Below are positions 51,448-60,048 of a stretch of 64,000 nucleotides of DNA, in pieces. The stretch comes from Pseudogulbenkiania sp. MAI-1 (GTDB lineage: Bacteria; Pseudomonadota; Gammaproteobacteria; Burkholderiales; Chromobacteriaceae). The stretch covers positions 3,931,001 through 3,995,000 of the forward strand of contig NZ_AZUR01000001.1 in NCBI RefSeq assembly GCF_000527175.1. The letters are read 5' to 3'. How positions within the stretch are numbered: position 1 is the first letter of the stretch; every line of letters begins with the position of its first letter. The translations under genes and the position numbers were made by a program. Under the pieces are notes generated by a model, which saw only the letters and a program-made list of their open reading frames with translations, was not told the DNA's origin and made no database searches.

Positions 51448-51735
51448 TTAAGCGCCAGCTTTCAGGGCAGCAACAGCAGCGGCCAGGAACGGGTTGTTGA
51501 AGGTGTACAGCATGGCAACACCCACGCCGATCATGGAGATCGCATCCAGCAGACCAGCGATGATGAACAGCTTGGTTTGCAGAACCGGGATCATTTCCGG
51601 CTGGCGAGCGGAGGACTCCAGGAACTTGCCGCCGAGGATGGCGAAGCCCAGAGCGGTGCCGATAGCGCCGAAGCCAATGATCAGGGCAGCAGCCAGAACG
51701 GTCATCGACTGAATCTGAGAAACGAGAGCTTCCAT
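51448..51735 (-). CDS. atpE: ATP synthase c subunit
   Basis: 95 residues forming a helical hairpin. The first helix is Gly/Ala-rich (GFGAIGTALGFAILGGKFLE), followed by the polar loop ARQPE. The second helix carries the proton-binding carboxylate Asp 64 (IIAGLLDAISMIGVGVAMLY). Na+-type ligand residues are not evident, so proton coupling is expected. GGAGAT precedes the ATG. Confidence 0.98.
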   Translation of the reverse strand: MEALVSQIQSMTVLAAALIIGFGAIGTALGFAILGGKFLESSARQPEMIPVLQTKLFIIAGLLDAISMIGVGVAMLYTFNNPFLAAAVAALKAGA

Positions 51736-51793
51736 TTATATATCTCCTAAAAGGTATTACAAGGATGGTTGGTAAAAGGGTTTGAGAAATCGT

Positions 51794-52606
51794 TTAGTGC
51801 GCTTCGACTGCCAGGCTCAGGTACACCGTGGTCAGCATCATGAACACGAAAGCCTGCAGCGTGATCACCAGAATGTGGAAGATGGCCCATGGCGCGCCGA
51901 GCAGCCACTGGGCGCCCCACGGCAGCAGCGCGATCAGGATGAAGATCAGTTCGCCGGCGTACATGTTGCCGAACAGACGCAGCGAGAGCGAAATCGGCTT
52001 GGCGGCCAGCTCGACCATCTGGAACGCGAAGTTGATCGGGGCCAGAATCACGGCCAGCACCGGGTTGTGGGCATGGAACGGGGCGGTCAGCAGTTCTTTG
52101 CCCCAGCCGCCCAGGCCCTTGGCCTTGATCGAGAAGCCGATGATGTAGAGCATCACCGACAACGACATGGCGAAGGTGGCGTTGACGTCGGCGGACGGCA
52201 CCACGCGCAGGTAGACGTGATGCGGGTCAGCGCCGAAGAAGGTGGCACCAATCCACTGGGCAATCCACGGCAGCAGATCGACCGGCAGCATGTCCATGGC
52301 GTTCATCAGGAACACCCAGCAGAAGATGGTCAGGGCCAGCGGAGCAACTACTTTGCTCTTGGCATGAAAGATTTCGGTGACCTGGGTGTTGACCAGCTCA
52401 ATCAGCGATTCGACGAACAGCTGCAGACGACCCGGATTTTCCACCGTGGCGTTGCGCGCCACCGAGGCGAACACGCCGACGAACACGAAGCCAAGCAGCA
52501 GCGAGATGGTGAAGGTGTCAACGTGGAGGCTCCAGAAACCGCCTTCGGGCGACGAATTCCAGAACGTTAGGTGGTGCTTGATGTAATCAGTTGCGTTGCT
52601 TGCCAT
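51794..52606 (-). CDS. atpB: ATP synthase a subunit
   Basis: 270 residues, polytopic. The essential Arg lies in the segment VELAAKPISLSLRLFGNMYA, and the N-terminus contains FTISLLLGFVFVGVFASVA. It forms the proton half-channels of Fo. It lies 58 bp before atpE and 9 bp after atpI. Confidence 0.98.
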   Translation of the reverse strand: MASNATDYIKHHLTFWNSSPEGGFWSLHVDTFTISLLLGFVFVGVFASVARNATVENPGRLQLFVESLIELVNTQVTEIFHAKSKVVAPLALTIFCWVFLMNAMDMLPVDLLPWIAQWIGATFFGADPHHVYLRVVPSADVNATFAMSLSVMLYIIGFSIKAKGLGGWGKELLTAPFHAHNPVLAVILAPINFAFQMVELAAKPISLSLRLFGNMYAGELIFILIALLPWGAQWLLGAPWAIFHILVITLQAFVFMMLTTVYLSLAVEAH

Positions 52607-52615
52607 TGCACTTTC

Positions 52616-52978
52616 TCAATTTTTGATTAGAAGCCCGAACCAGTAGCCGGAAGTGGCTGTCATATATCCACCAAACAGTCCGACTGCGGATAAATCCTTG
52701 AAAAACACCAGGGCCGCCCCAAACATCAGGAGAGTGGTGACGAACTTCACCGCCTCGGCCTTGAAGTGCGCCCTCATCAACACTGCCGGAGGCTCATGCC
52801 GGCGCGCGTAAGCGATCTTGCCGTACAGAAGCGCCGGGATGATGGCACATAGCCCGCCGATCATGATCGAAACCGGGAGGATCGGGGAAAAACCGCCGAT
52901 CACCGCCCCCACCAGTACCGCCAGCAGGGTCAGCATCACCTGCAGGCGTACGACACGCTTTACTTCCCGATTGATCAT
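52616..52978 (-). CDS. atpI: ATP synthase subunit I
   Basis: 120 residues with four hydrophobic segments, typical AtpI/UncI, a c-ring assembly or Mg2+ handling factor. Contains LLAVLVGAVIGGFSPILPVS and ends in ATSGYWFGLLIKN. It is the first gene of the operon, directly behind the sigma-70 promoter. Confidence 0.93.
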   Translation of the reverse strand: MINREVKRVVRLQVMLTLLAVLVGAVIGGFSPILPVSIMIGGLCAIIPALLYGKIAYARRHEPPAVLMRAHFKAEAVKFVTTLLMFGAALVFFKDLSAVGLFGGYMTATSGYWFGLLIKN

Positions 52979-53003
52979 GTCAGCAATGCAAAAAAATCGA
53001 CCG

Positions 53004-53033
53004 ATTATAGACTTGGAGCTTGATGCCAGTCAA
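53004..53033 (-). promoter_or_regulatory. Sigma-70 promoter of the ATP synthase operon
   Basis: On the minus strand TTGACT (53028-53033) and a consensus TATAAT (53004-53009) are separated by 18 bp. They lie 25 bp upstream of the atpI ATG, in the parB-atpI gap. Confidence 0.85.
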
Positions 53034-53069
53034 CAAAATCCCCAATTGACATACTCGCGCCGTTGCGAA

Positions 53070-53924
53070 TCAGGCGCTTGATTTTGCTTGCAGTTTTTCC
53101 AGGACGACGTCCAGTTCGTCGAGACTGGCGTATTCGATCGTCAACTTGCCGTGGCCGCGTGCGCCGTGGCGGATACTGACGGTGGTGCCGAGAGACTCGG
53201 ACAGGGTTTCGGCGAGGCGCTGGATGTCGGGATCGAGCCGCGGCTGCGGCTTGGCGTCGGGACGCGGCGCGTTCAGGCGCTGGATGCGGCGCTCGACCTC
53301 GCGCACCGACCAGCCCTGCTCCACCGTCTGCTGCGCCAGCGCGATCTGGTCGATCACCTCGAGCGACAACAAGGCGCGGGCGTGCCCCATTTCCAGTTGG
53401 CCCTGGTGCAGCATGGTCTGCACCGGCTCGGGCAGCGCCAACAGGCGCAGCAGGTTGGAAACGGCACTGCGCGAGCGGCCGACGGCGTCGGCGGCGGCTT
53501 CGTGGGTCAGGCCGAATTCGTCGATCAGCCGCTGCAGGCCGCGCGCCTCTTCGATCGGGTCGAGCTCCTGGCGCTGGATGTTCTCGATCAGCGCCATGGC
53601 CAGCGCGGCCTCGTCCGGCACCGCCTTGATCACCGCCGGCACGTCGGCCAGGCCGGCCTTGCGCGAGGCGCGCCAGCGCCGCTCGCCGGCGATCAGTTCG
53701 TAGTCGCCGAGCCCGATCTCGCGCACCACCACCGGCTGGATCACGCCCTGCACCCGGATCGAGGCCGCCAGTTCGTCCAGCGCGTCTTCGCTCATGTGCG
53801 TGCGCGGCTGGTACTTGCCCGGGCGGATGCTGTCGATGGGCAGGGTTTGCAGGCGGTCGTCCGCCCCGTCAACGGTGGCTAAGAGCGCGTCCAAGCCGCG
53901 CCCGAGTCCTTTGAGTTTGGCCAT
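53070..53924 (-). CDS. parB: Chromosome-partitioning protein ParB
   Basis: 284 residues. The N-terminal CTPase/ParB box reads QPVVVREIGLGDYELIAGER, then RWRASRKAG. The central HTH reads GLTHEAAADAVGRSRSAVSN, and there is a C-terminal dimerisation region. It binds parS near the origin and loads SMC. It lies 3 bp after parA; no parS-like TGTTTCACGTGAAACA was seen in the window. Confidence 0.97.
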   Translation of the reverse strand: MAKLKGLGRGLDALLATVDGADDRLQTLPIDSIRPGKYQPRTHMSEDALDELAASIRVQGVIQPVVVREIGLGDYELIAGERRWRASRKAGLADVPAVIKAVPDEAALAMALIENIQRQELDPIEEARGLQRLIDEFGLTHEAAADAVGRSRSAVSNLLRLLALPEPVQTMLHQGQLEMGHARALLSLEVIDQIALAQQTVEQGWSVREVERRIQRLNAPRPDAKPQPRLDPDIQRLAETLSESLGTTVSIRHGARGHGKLTIEYASLDELDVVLEKLQAKSSA

Positions 53925-53927
53925 GTG

Positions 53928-54719
53928 TCAGTGCGAGAGTGAGGGGGTTGCGGATTCTAGCCGAGCCGTCAGCTCGGCGGCCAGCGCGAGATAGGCCTGG
54001 GCGCCGCGCGAGTTGCGGTCGTACACCAGTCCGGGCAGGCCGTGGCTGGGCGCTTCGGCCAGGCGCACGTTGCGCGGGATGACGGTGTCGAACACCTTGT
54101 CGCCGAAATGGCGCGCCAGTTGCTGCGACACCTGCTGCGACAGGTTGCTGCGCGCATCGAACATGGTGCGCAACAGGCCGAGAATCTCGATCTTGGGATT
54201 GACCGCCACGCGCACCTTGCGCAGCGTGGTGACGAGGTCGGACAAGCCTTCCAGCGCGTAGTACTCGCACACCATCGGGATCAGCACGCTCTCGGCGGCG
54301 ACCAGCCCGTTCAAGGTGAGCAGGTTGAGCGACGGCGGACAGTCGACGAACACGTAATCGTAGTCGCCGGCCACTTCGGCCAGCGCGTTCTTCAGCCGCG
54401 CCTCGCGCGCCAGTTCGTGCACCAGCTCCAGTTCGGCACCGCCGAGATCACGGTTGGCCGGCAGCACGTGGTAGCCGCCCTCCTTGGCCGGCTGGCGCGC
54501 CTCGGCCGCGCCGGCGTCGCCCAGCAGCACCTGGTAGACCGAGGCAGTGAGCGCGCCCTTGGCGATGCCGCTGCCCATGGTGGCGTTGCCCTGCGGGTCG
54601 AGGTCGACGATCAGCACGCGCCGCCCCATTTCCGCCAGGCCGGCGGCAAGGTTGACCACCGTGGTGGTCTTGCCGACGCCGCCTTTCTGGTTGGCGACTG
54701 CGATGACGCGGCAGGTCAT
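53928..54719 (-). CDS. parA: Chromosome-partitioning ATPase ParA (Soj)
   Basis: 263 residues, deviant Walker A KGGVGKTT in RVIAVANQKGGVGKTTTVVN and Walker B VFVDCPPSLNLLTLNGL. It drives origin segregation with ParB. Its ATG overlaps the rsmG stop by 4 bp (ATGA). Confidence 0.97.
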   Translation of the reverse strand: MTCRVIAVANQKGGVGKTTTVVNLAAGLAEMGRRVLIVDLDPQGNATMGSGIAKGALTASVYQVLLGDAGAAEARQPAKEGGYHVLPANRDLGGAELELVHELAREARLKNALAEVAGDYDYVFVDCPPSLNLLTLNGLVAAESVLIPMVCEYYALEGLSDLVTTLRKVRVAVNPKIEILGLLRTMFDARSNLSQQVSQQLARHFGDKVFDTVIPRNVRLAEAPSHGLPGLVYDRNSRGAQAYLALAAELTARLESATPSLSH

Positions 54720-55342
54720 TGCGCCACGATCCTCACCAGGTGGCGCTCGGCGTCGAGGCCCGGCACGGTGAGCGGCACCACTTCGGCGACGGTGAAGCCT
54801 TCCGGCAACTGGGCGATTTCCTCGTACGGGTAAACCCCCTTCATCGCGACATACTGGCCGCCCGGCGTCAGCAGGTGACGGGTGAGCTTGACGAACTCGG
54901 CCAGCTCGGCGAAGGCACGGCTGGTGATGCGGTCGAATTTTTCCGCCGGCTGGTAGGCTTCGACGCGGTCGGTGATCACCTCGACGTTGTCGAGCTTGAG
55001 CTCGATCACGGCCTGACGCAGGAAGGTGGTCTTCTTGTGGTTGGAATCCAGCAGCACGACCTTGAGGTCGGGACGCGCGATCGCCGCCGGGATGCCGGGC
55101 ATGCCGCCGCCGGAGCCGACGTCCAAGAGGCGCGTGCCGCCGTTGAGGTGCGGCACCAGCGTCAGGCTGTCGAGCAGGTGGTAGCTGACCATGCGCTCTT
55201 CTTCACGCACGGCGGTGAGGTTATAGGTCTGGTTCCACTTGGCCAGCAGCGCGAGGTAGGCCTCGAGCCGGGCGATTTGTTCTTGGGTCAGGTCCAGCTT
55301 CAGTTCGGCCAGACCGCGGGTCAGTTCTGCGGTATGTGTCAT
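54716..55342 (-). CDS. rsmG: 16S rRNA (guanine527-N7)-methyltransferase
   Basis: 208 residues. The SAM-binding motif is LLDVGSGGGMPGIPAAIARP. The preceding YNLTAVREEERMVSYHLLDS and the later ITSRAFAELAEFVKLTRHLL are typical of RsmG (GidB). It overlaps both mnmG and parA by 4 bp, so the four genes form one transcript. Confidence 0.97.
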   Translation of the reverse strand: MTHTAELTRGLAELKLDLTQEQIARLEAYLALLAKWNQTYNLTAVREEERMVSYHLLDSLTLVPHLNGGTRLLDVGSGGGMPGIPAAIARPDLKVVLLDSNHKKTTFLRQAVIELKLDNVEVITDRVEAYQPAEKFDRITSRAFAELAEFVKLTRHLLTPGGQYVAMKGVYPYEEIAQLPEGFTVAEVVPLTVPGLDAERHLVRIVAQ

Positions 55343-57231
55343 GCGGTTTTTTTCGCGTCGGCAAAGCCACGTTTAAGGTGAACCATGAGGAGGGCGACCG
55401 CTGCCGGGGTGATGCCCTGGATGCGCGAGGCCTGCCCCAGGGTTTCTGGGCGCTGACTGTTGAGCTTCTGCTGCACCTCTTTCGACAGTCCCTTGACCAG
55501 GCTGTAGTCGATGTCGGCCGGCAGGCGCACGTCCTCGAGATTGTCGCGGCGGGCCAGCTCGTCGTTCTGGCGGTCGATATAGCCCTGGTATTTGACCTGA
55601 ATTTCCACCTGCTCGGCAACCGCGTCGTCATCGACGCCGCCGCCGGCCTCGGCCAACGTCATCAGCGCGGCGTAGCTCACGTCGGGGCGCTTGAGCAGGT
55701 CGTGCAGGTTGTATTCGCGTTCGATCGGCTTGCCCAGCAACTGTTGCACCGCGGCCATATCGACCTTGGCCGGATGCAGGAAGGTGGCCTTCAGGCGCGC
55801 CTTTTCCGCCTCGACCGCGTCGCGCTTGCGGCAGTAGGCGTCCCACTGTGCGTCGCCGACCAGGCCGAGGCGGCGGCCGGTTTCGGTCAGGCGCAGGTCG
55901 GCGTTGTCTTCGCGCAGCTGCAGGCGGAATTCGGCGCGGCTGGTGAACATGCGGTAGGGCTCGGACACGCCCTTGGTGATGAGGTCGTCGACCAGTACGC
56001 CGAGGTAGGCCTCGTCGCGGCGCGGGCACCAGCCTTCTTGGTCGCGGCTGTACAGCGCGGCGTTGAGGCCGGCCAGCAAGCCCTGCGCGGCGGCCTCTTC
56101 GTAGCCGGTAGTACCGTTGATCTGGCCGGCGAAGAACAAGCCCTGGATACTCTTGGTTTCGAGCGTGGCCTTCAGGCCGCGCGGGTCGAAGTAGTCGTAC
56201 TCGATGGCGTAGCCGGGGCGCAGGATGTGGGCGTTCTCCATGCCGCGGATCGAGCGCACCGCCGCCAGCTGGATGTCGAACGGCAGGCTGGTCGAGATGC
56301 CGTTGGGGTAGAACTCGTGAGTGGTCAGCCCTTCCGGCTCCAGGAATACCTGGTGGCTGTCCTTGTCGGCGAAGCGGTTGATCTTGTCTTCGATCGACGG
56401 GCAGTAGCGCGGGCCGACGCCTTCGATCACGCCGGTGAACATCGGGCTGCGCTCGAAGCCCGAGCGGATGATGTCGTGGGTGCGTTCGTTGGTGTGGGTG
56501 ATCCAGCACGGCAGCTGTTGGGGGTGCAGGCTACGGCTACCGCGGTAGGAGAACACCGGTTCGGGCGTGTCGCCCGGCTGTTCTTCCATCACCGAAAAAT
56601 CGACCGTGCGCCCGTCGATGCGCGGCGGCGTGCCGGTCTTGAGCCGGCCCACCGGCAGGTCGAGTTCACGCAGGCGCGCGCCCAGCGTCGAGGCGGCCTG
56701 GTCGCCGGCACGGCCGCCGGTGTAGTTTTCCAGCCCGACGTGAATCTTGCCAGAGAGGAAGGTACCGGCGGTCAGCACCACGGTCTTGGCGCGGAAGACG
56801 ATGCCGATGGCAGTGATGGCGCCGGCGACACGGTCACCTTCGATCAGCAAGTCGTCCACCGGCTGCTGGAACAGCGTCAGGTTATCCTGGTTTTCCAGCA
56901 TCTGGCGGATCGCCGCCTTGTACAGCACGCGATCGGCCTGGGCGCGGGTGGCACGTACCGCCGGCCCCTTGGAGGCGTTGAGGGTACGAAACTGGATACC
57001 GCCGATGTCGGTAGCGAGCGCCATGGCGCCGCCCAGCGCATCGACTTCCTTGACGAGGTGCCCCTTGCCGATGCCGCCGATCGAGGGGTTGCACGACATC
57101 TGGCCGAGCGTCTCGATGTTGTGGGTCAGCAGCAGGGTGCTGCGTCCCATACGGGCCGCCGCCAGCGCGGCCTCGGTACCGGCGTGGCCGCCGCCGACCA
57201 CTATGACGTCGAAGGTTGTCGGATATATCAT
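55339..57231 (-). CDS. mnmG: tRNA uridine-5-carboxymethylaminomethyl modification enzyme MnmG
   Basis: 630 residues. The FAD motif is DVIVVGGGHAGTEAALAAAR. Conserved CNPSIGGIGKGHLVKEVDAL and GTPPRIDGRTVDFSVME follow. The C-terminal helical domain binds MnmE and tRNA. It installs the cmnm5 group on U34 of some tRNAs. It is the first gene of mnmG-rsmG-parA-parB, a very conserved order near the origin in many bacteria. Confidence 0.98.
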   Translation of the reverse strand: MIYPTTFDVIVVGGGHAGTEAALAAARMGRSTLLLTHNIETLGQMSCNPSIGGIGKGHLVKEVDALGGAMALATDIGGIQFRTLNASKGPAVRATRAQADRVLYKAAIRQMLENQDNLTLFQQPVDDLLIEGDRVAGAITAIGIVFRAKTVVLTAGTFLSGKIHVGLENYTGGRAGDQAASTLGARLRELDLPVGRLKTGTPPRIDGRTVDFSVMEEQPGDTPEPVFSYRGSRSLHPQQLPCWITHTNERTHDIIRSGFERSPMFTGVIEGVGPRYCPSIEDKINRFADKDSHQVFLEPEGLTTHEFYPNGISTSLPFDIQLAAVRSIRGMENAHILRPGYAIEYDYFDPRGLKATLETKSIQGLFFAGQINGTTGYEEAAAQGLLAGLNAALYSRDQEGWCPRRDEAYLGVLVDDLITKGVSEPYRMFTSRAEFRLQLREDNADLRLTETGRRLGLVGDAQWDAYCRKRDAVEAEKARLKATFLHPAKVDMAAVQQLLGKPIEREYNLHDLLKRPDVSYAALMTLAEAGGGVDDDAVAEQVEIQVKYQGYIDRQNDELARRDNLEDVRLPADIDYSLVKGLSKEVQQKLNSQRPETLGQASRIQGITPAAVALLMVHLKRGFADAKKTA

Positions 57232-57423
57232 GGCTGGAGAGCGCGCTGCGAACGAAAAACGGCGTATTTTACGTCAAAACCGCCGCCCTGATAAGTGATT
57301 GATTTGCTTGATTCTCCTCTGTCATGGCGCTGACCGCCCATCGTCACGCCACTGTCACGAGGACGACACGGTTTCGTCAAACAGGCGCTTTAGCATGGTC
57401 CCATGTCACGAGGGAGACCCCCC

Positions 57424-58173
57424 ATGCTGCTCAAAGAGAACCTCGCCCCCCGCAGCAAACCGCGCCTGAGCGTGCGGCTTGCCGATAACCCGCAGGATAT
57501 CCGCCGCGCCCAGAAGCTGCGCTTCGACGTGTTCGCCGGCGAAATGGGCGCCCGGCTCGCTTCCAGCCACCTCGGCATCGATTGCGACGACTACGATGCG
57601 CTGTGCGACCACCTGATCGTCGAGGATGCCGCCAGCGGCATGGTGGTCGGCACCTACCGCATGCTGCCACCGGCGGCGGCGCGGCGCGCCCCCAGCCTCT
57701 ATTCCGAACACGAGTTCGACCTCGGCCGCCTGGCGCACGTGCGCGACCGCCTGCTCGAGGTCGGGCGCTCCTGCGTGCACCAGGACTTCCGCTCCGGCGC
57801 GGTGATCGCGCTGCTGTGGGCCGGCCTGGCCGACTACGTGCAGCAGCAGGGCTGCGACTACCTGGCCGGCTGCGCCAGCGTCAGCCTGGCCGACGGCGGC
57901 CATCAGGCGGTCAGCCTGTACCGCCAGATCGAGGCCAAGCATCTGGCGCCGGCCGAGTGGCGCGTCACGCCGCACCTGGCGCTGCCGCTCGACCGCGTGC
58001 ACGACGATGCGCCGCCGGCACCGCTGCCGCCGCTGATCAAGGGCTACCTGCGCGCCGGCGCCTTCGTTTGCGGCGAGCCGGCGTGGGACCCGGACTTCAA
58101 CTGCGCCGACTTCTTCATGCTGCTGCCGATGGACCGTCTCAACGGCCGCCACAGCCGCCACTTCGTCGGCTGA
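57424..58173 (+). CDS. OlsB-like L-ornithine N-acyltransferase (GNAT fold)
   Basis: 249 residues from ATG 57424 (GGGAG 7 bp upstream; an ATG seven codons earlier is also open). It belongs to the hemolysin/OlsB acyltransferase family: RRAQKLRFDVFAGEMGARLA, DDYDALCDHLIVEDAASGMV, VGTYRMLPP, EVGRSCVHQDFRSGAVIALL and DFNCADFFMLLPMDRL near the C-terminus are all characteristic. OlsB adds a 3-hydroxyacyl chain to ornithine in ornithine lipid synthesis. No OlsA-type acyltransferase is next to it, so the exact product is likely but not proven. Confidence 0.85.
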   Translation: MLLKENLAPRSKPRLSVRLADNPQDIRRAQKLRFDVFAGEMGARLASSHLGIDCDDYDALCDHLIVEDAASGMVVGTYRMLPPAAARRAPSLYSEHEFDLGRLAHVRDRLLEVGRSCVHQDFRSGAVIALLWAGLADYVQQQGCDYLAGCASVSLADGGHQAVSLYRQIEAKHLAPAEWRVTPHLALPLDRVHDDAPPAPLPPLIKGYLRAGAFVCGEPAWDPDFNCADFFMLLPMDRLNGRHSRHFVG

Positions 58174-58193
58174 CGGGAGCGCAGCGGACACGG

Positions 58194-58222
58194 AGGTTGG
58201 CCGAGGGCACCTCGGCCAACCT
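58194..58222 (+). terminator. Hairpin after the OlsB-like gene
   Basis: Perfect 12-bp stem AGGTTGGCCGAG / CTCGGCCAACCT with a 5-nt loop and a short T stretch after it. It lies 20 bp past the stop codon. Confidence 0.65.
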
Positions 58223-58269
58223 TGCACGTCACCGGTGAAACGGGGCGCGGCTGGGCCTACAATGGCGCC

Positions 58270-58971
58270 ATGCAGCCCTACACCTTCACCCCCATCGGAC
58301 TGATCCGCTCGCCGTTCAAGGAAAAGTTCGGCATTCCGCGCCAGCCGGCGCTGGCCAAATCGGCGCACATGACGCTGGAACTGCTGCCGCCATTCGACCA
58401 GCCCGACTGCGTGCGCGGTCTCGAAGCGTTTTCCCACGTCTGGCTGCAGTTCGTATTCCACGACACGCTGGCGCGCGGCTGGTCGCCGCTGGTGCGCCCG
58501 CCGCGCCTGGGCGGCAACGCCAAGGTCGGCGTGTTCGCCAGCCGCTCCACCCACCGCCCCAATGCGCTGGGGCTGTCGCTGGTCGAGCTGCTCGGCGTCG
58601 ACACCAGTGCCGGCGTGACGCTGCAGCTGGCCGGCGCCGATCTGCTCGACGGCACCCCGGTACTCGACATCAAGCCCTACATTCCGTTCGTCGAGGCCAT
58701 TCCCGAGGCACGCGGCGGCTTTGTCGACGGCCCGCCGCCAACGCTGCAAGTCCGCTGGAACGAACTCGCGCGCCAACAATTGGCCGAGCAGCCCGAGGCC
58801 GCGGCACTGGCCACCCTGATCGAGGAGGTGCTGGCACAGGACCCGCGCCCGGCCTACCAGGACGACCCGGAGCGGGTGTACGGCGTACGCCTCTATCACT
58901 GCGATGTCCGTTTCCGCATTGCCGGCGGCGTCGCCGAGGTACTTGAAATCGACCGCGTCGACCAGAACTAA
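58270..58971 (+). CDS. trmO: tRNA (N6-threonylcarbamoyladenosine37-N6)-methyltransferase
   Basis: 233 residues from ATG 58270. It has a TsaA-type beta-barrel fold: TPIGLIRSPFKEKFGIPRQP at the start, then FVFHDTLARGWSPLVRPPRL, FASRSTHRPNALGLSLVELL (SAM and substrate site) and PVLDIKPYIPFVEAI. TrmO uses SAM to methylate t6A37 in certain tRNA-Thr. It is the normal length for the proteobacterial form with a C-terminal extension. Single gene. Confidence 0.95.
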   Translation: MQPYTFTPIGLIRSPFKEKFGIPRQPALAKSAHMTLELLPPFDQPDCVRGLEAFSHVWLQFVFHDTLARGWSPLVRPPRLGGNAKVGVFASRSTHRPNALGLSLVELLGVDTSAGVTLQLAGADLLDGTPVLDIKPYIPFVEAIPEARGGFVDGPPPTLQVRWNELARQQLAEQPEAAALATLIEEVLAQDPRPAYQDDPERVYGVRLYHCDVRFRIAGGVAEVLEIDRVDQN

Positions 58972-59028
58972 AGTAAGCTGCCCCGGTCGAACTGGGGCAA
59001 CACAGCCCCTCTCACTGGAGAAACAAAC

Positions 59029-59925
59029 ATGATACCTCGTGCGAAGACGACCGTTCTCGCCTTCACCCTGGTTACGCTGCTGGCGGCGCCCTTTGCCGAA
59101 GCCGCCCGCCTGGGCAAAAGCCGCAGTTCCGGCATGATGCGCTCGGCCCCTACGCCTTCCTATCAGGCACCGGCCCCACGCCCACTGCCAACCGCCCCGG
59201 CGCAGGCGCCGGCCAAGGGTCCGGGTCTGGGCACCGCCATTGCCGCCGGCGCCGCCGGTGCCGCGGCCGGCTACATGATCGGCTCGGCCATGAACAACAA
59301 TGCTTCGGCACCGGCTTCCGAGCCGGCCGGCTCCGGCATGCCGTGGGGCACCATCGCCCTGCTCGGCCTGCTGCTGGTCGGTGGGCTGATGCTGTTCCGT
59401 CGCAAGAACGCCACCCCGGCCATGCGCGCCCCGCAGGCGGCCGGCCTGCCGACCGGCATGCCGCAGGAACCGGCGCGCTTCGAGCCGATTCCGAAGATCG
59501 GTTCCGGCTTCGGCACGGCCCCGTCCTACGGCGCCGGCCCGATGTCCGCGGCCAGCCTCGCCCGTCTGCCTGACGGTACCGAGACGCCGAACTTCCTGCG
59601 CCAGGCCAAGGCCACCTTCCTGCATCTGCAGAGCCTGAACACGCCGGACAGCCTGGAGGAAATCCGCAAGTACCTGACGCCGGATCTGTTCGAGGCGCTG
59701 CGCGCCGACATCGCCGGCAACGACGACGTGGCTGACTTCCCGCAGCTGGACTGCCAGCTGATCGAAGCCGTCGAAGAGGGCGGCCGCTACATCGCCAGCG
59801 TGCGCTTTACCGGCCGCGTCAGCGAGACGGTCAACGCCGCGCCGGTGCCGTTCGGCGAGACCTGGCACTACGTCAAGGACAAGAACGCCAGCCGCTGGCT
59901 GCTGGCCGGCATCCAGCAAGACTGA
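59029..59925 (+). CDS. Tim44-domain membrane protein
   Basis: 298 residues. A signal peptide or anchor (TTVLAFTLVTLLAAPFAEAA) is followed by a Pro/Ala-rich linker, a Gly/Ala-rich segment (about 65-80), a transmembrane helix (about 103-122: WGTIALLGLLLVGGLMLFRR) and a Tim44-like domain (about 175-298: FLRQAKATFLHLQSLNTPDS...). Bacterial Tim44-domain proteins of this architecture are common in beta-proteobacteria; their role at the membrane is not settled. A strong terminator follows. Confidence 0.88.
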   Translation: MIPRAKTTVLAFTLVTLLAAPFAEAARLGKSRSSGMMRSAPTPSYQAPAPRPLPTAPAQAPAKGPGLGTAIAAGAAGAAAGYMIGSAMNNNASAPASEPAGSGMPWGTIALLGLLLVGGLMLFRRKNATPAMRAPQAAGLPTGMPQEPARFEPIPKIGSGFGTAPSYGAGPMSAASLARLPDGTETPNFLRQAKATFLHLQSLNTPDSLEEIRKYLTPDLFEALRADIAGNDDVADFPQLDCQLIEAVEEGGRYIASVRFTGRVSETVNAAPVPFGETWHYVKDKNASRWLLAGIQQD

Positions 59926-59947
59926 GCCGTGTGAACGGCTGATCTGG

Positions 59948-59973
59948 ACGGGCACCCGGCGGTGCCCGTTTTT
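59948..59973 (+). terminator. Terminator of the Tim44-domain gene
   Basis: 9-bp stem ACGGGCACC / GGTGCCCGT with a CGGC loop and a run of five T directly after it. Confidence 0.9.
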
Positions 59974-60048
59974 CATTTGCACCCCGGCTGGGCTAGACTG
60001 GAATACCGTTTGCTTGATAGTGCAGACAGGAACGAAGGATAGCTCTCG

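Noticed and set aside
57232..57423. Replication origin between mnmG and the OlsB-like gene
   Set aside because: The mnmG-rsmG-parAB order is often near oriC, but I saw no DnaA-box cluster (TTATCCACA-like) and no parS site here.
57406..59982. A minus-strand open frame of 858 codons
   Set aside because: It runs through three unrelated plus-strand genes (OlsB-like, TrmO, Tim44-domain) and their intergenic terminators; a shadow.
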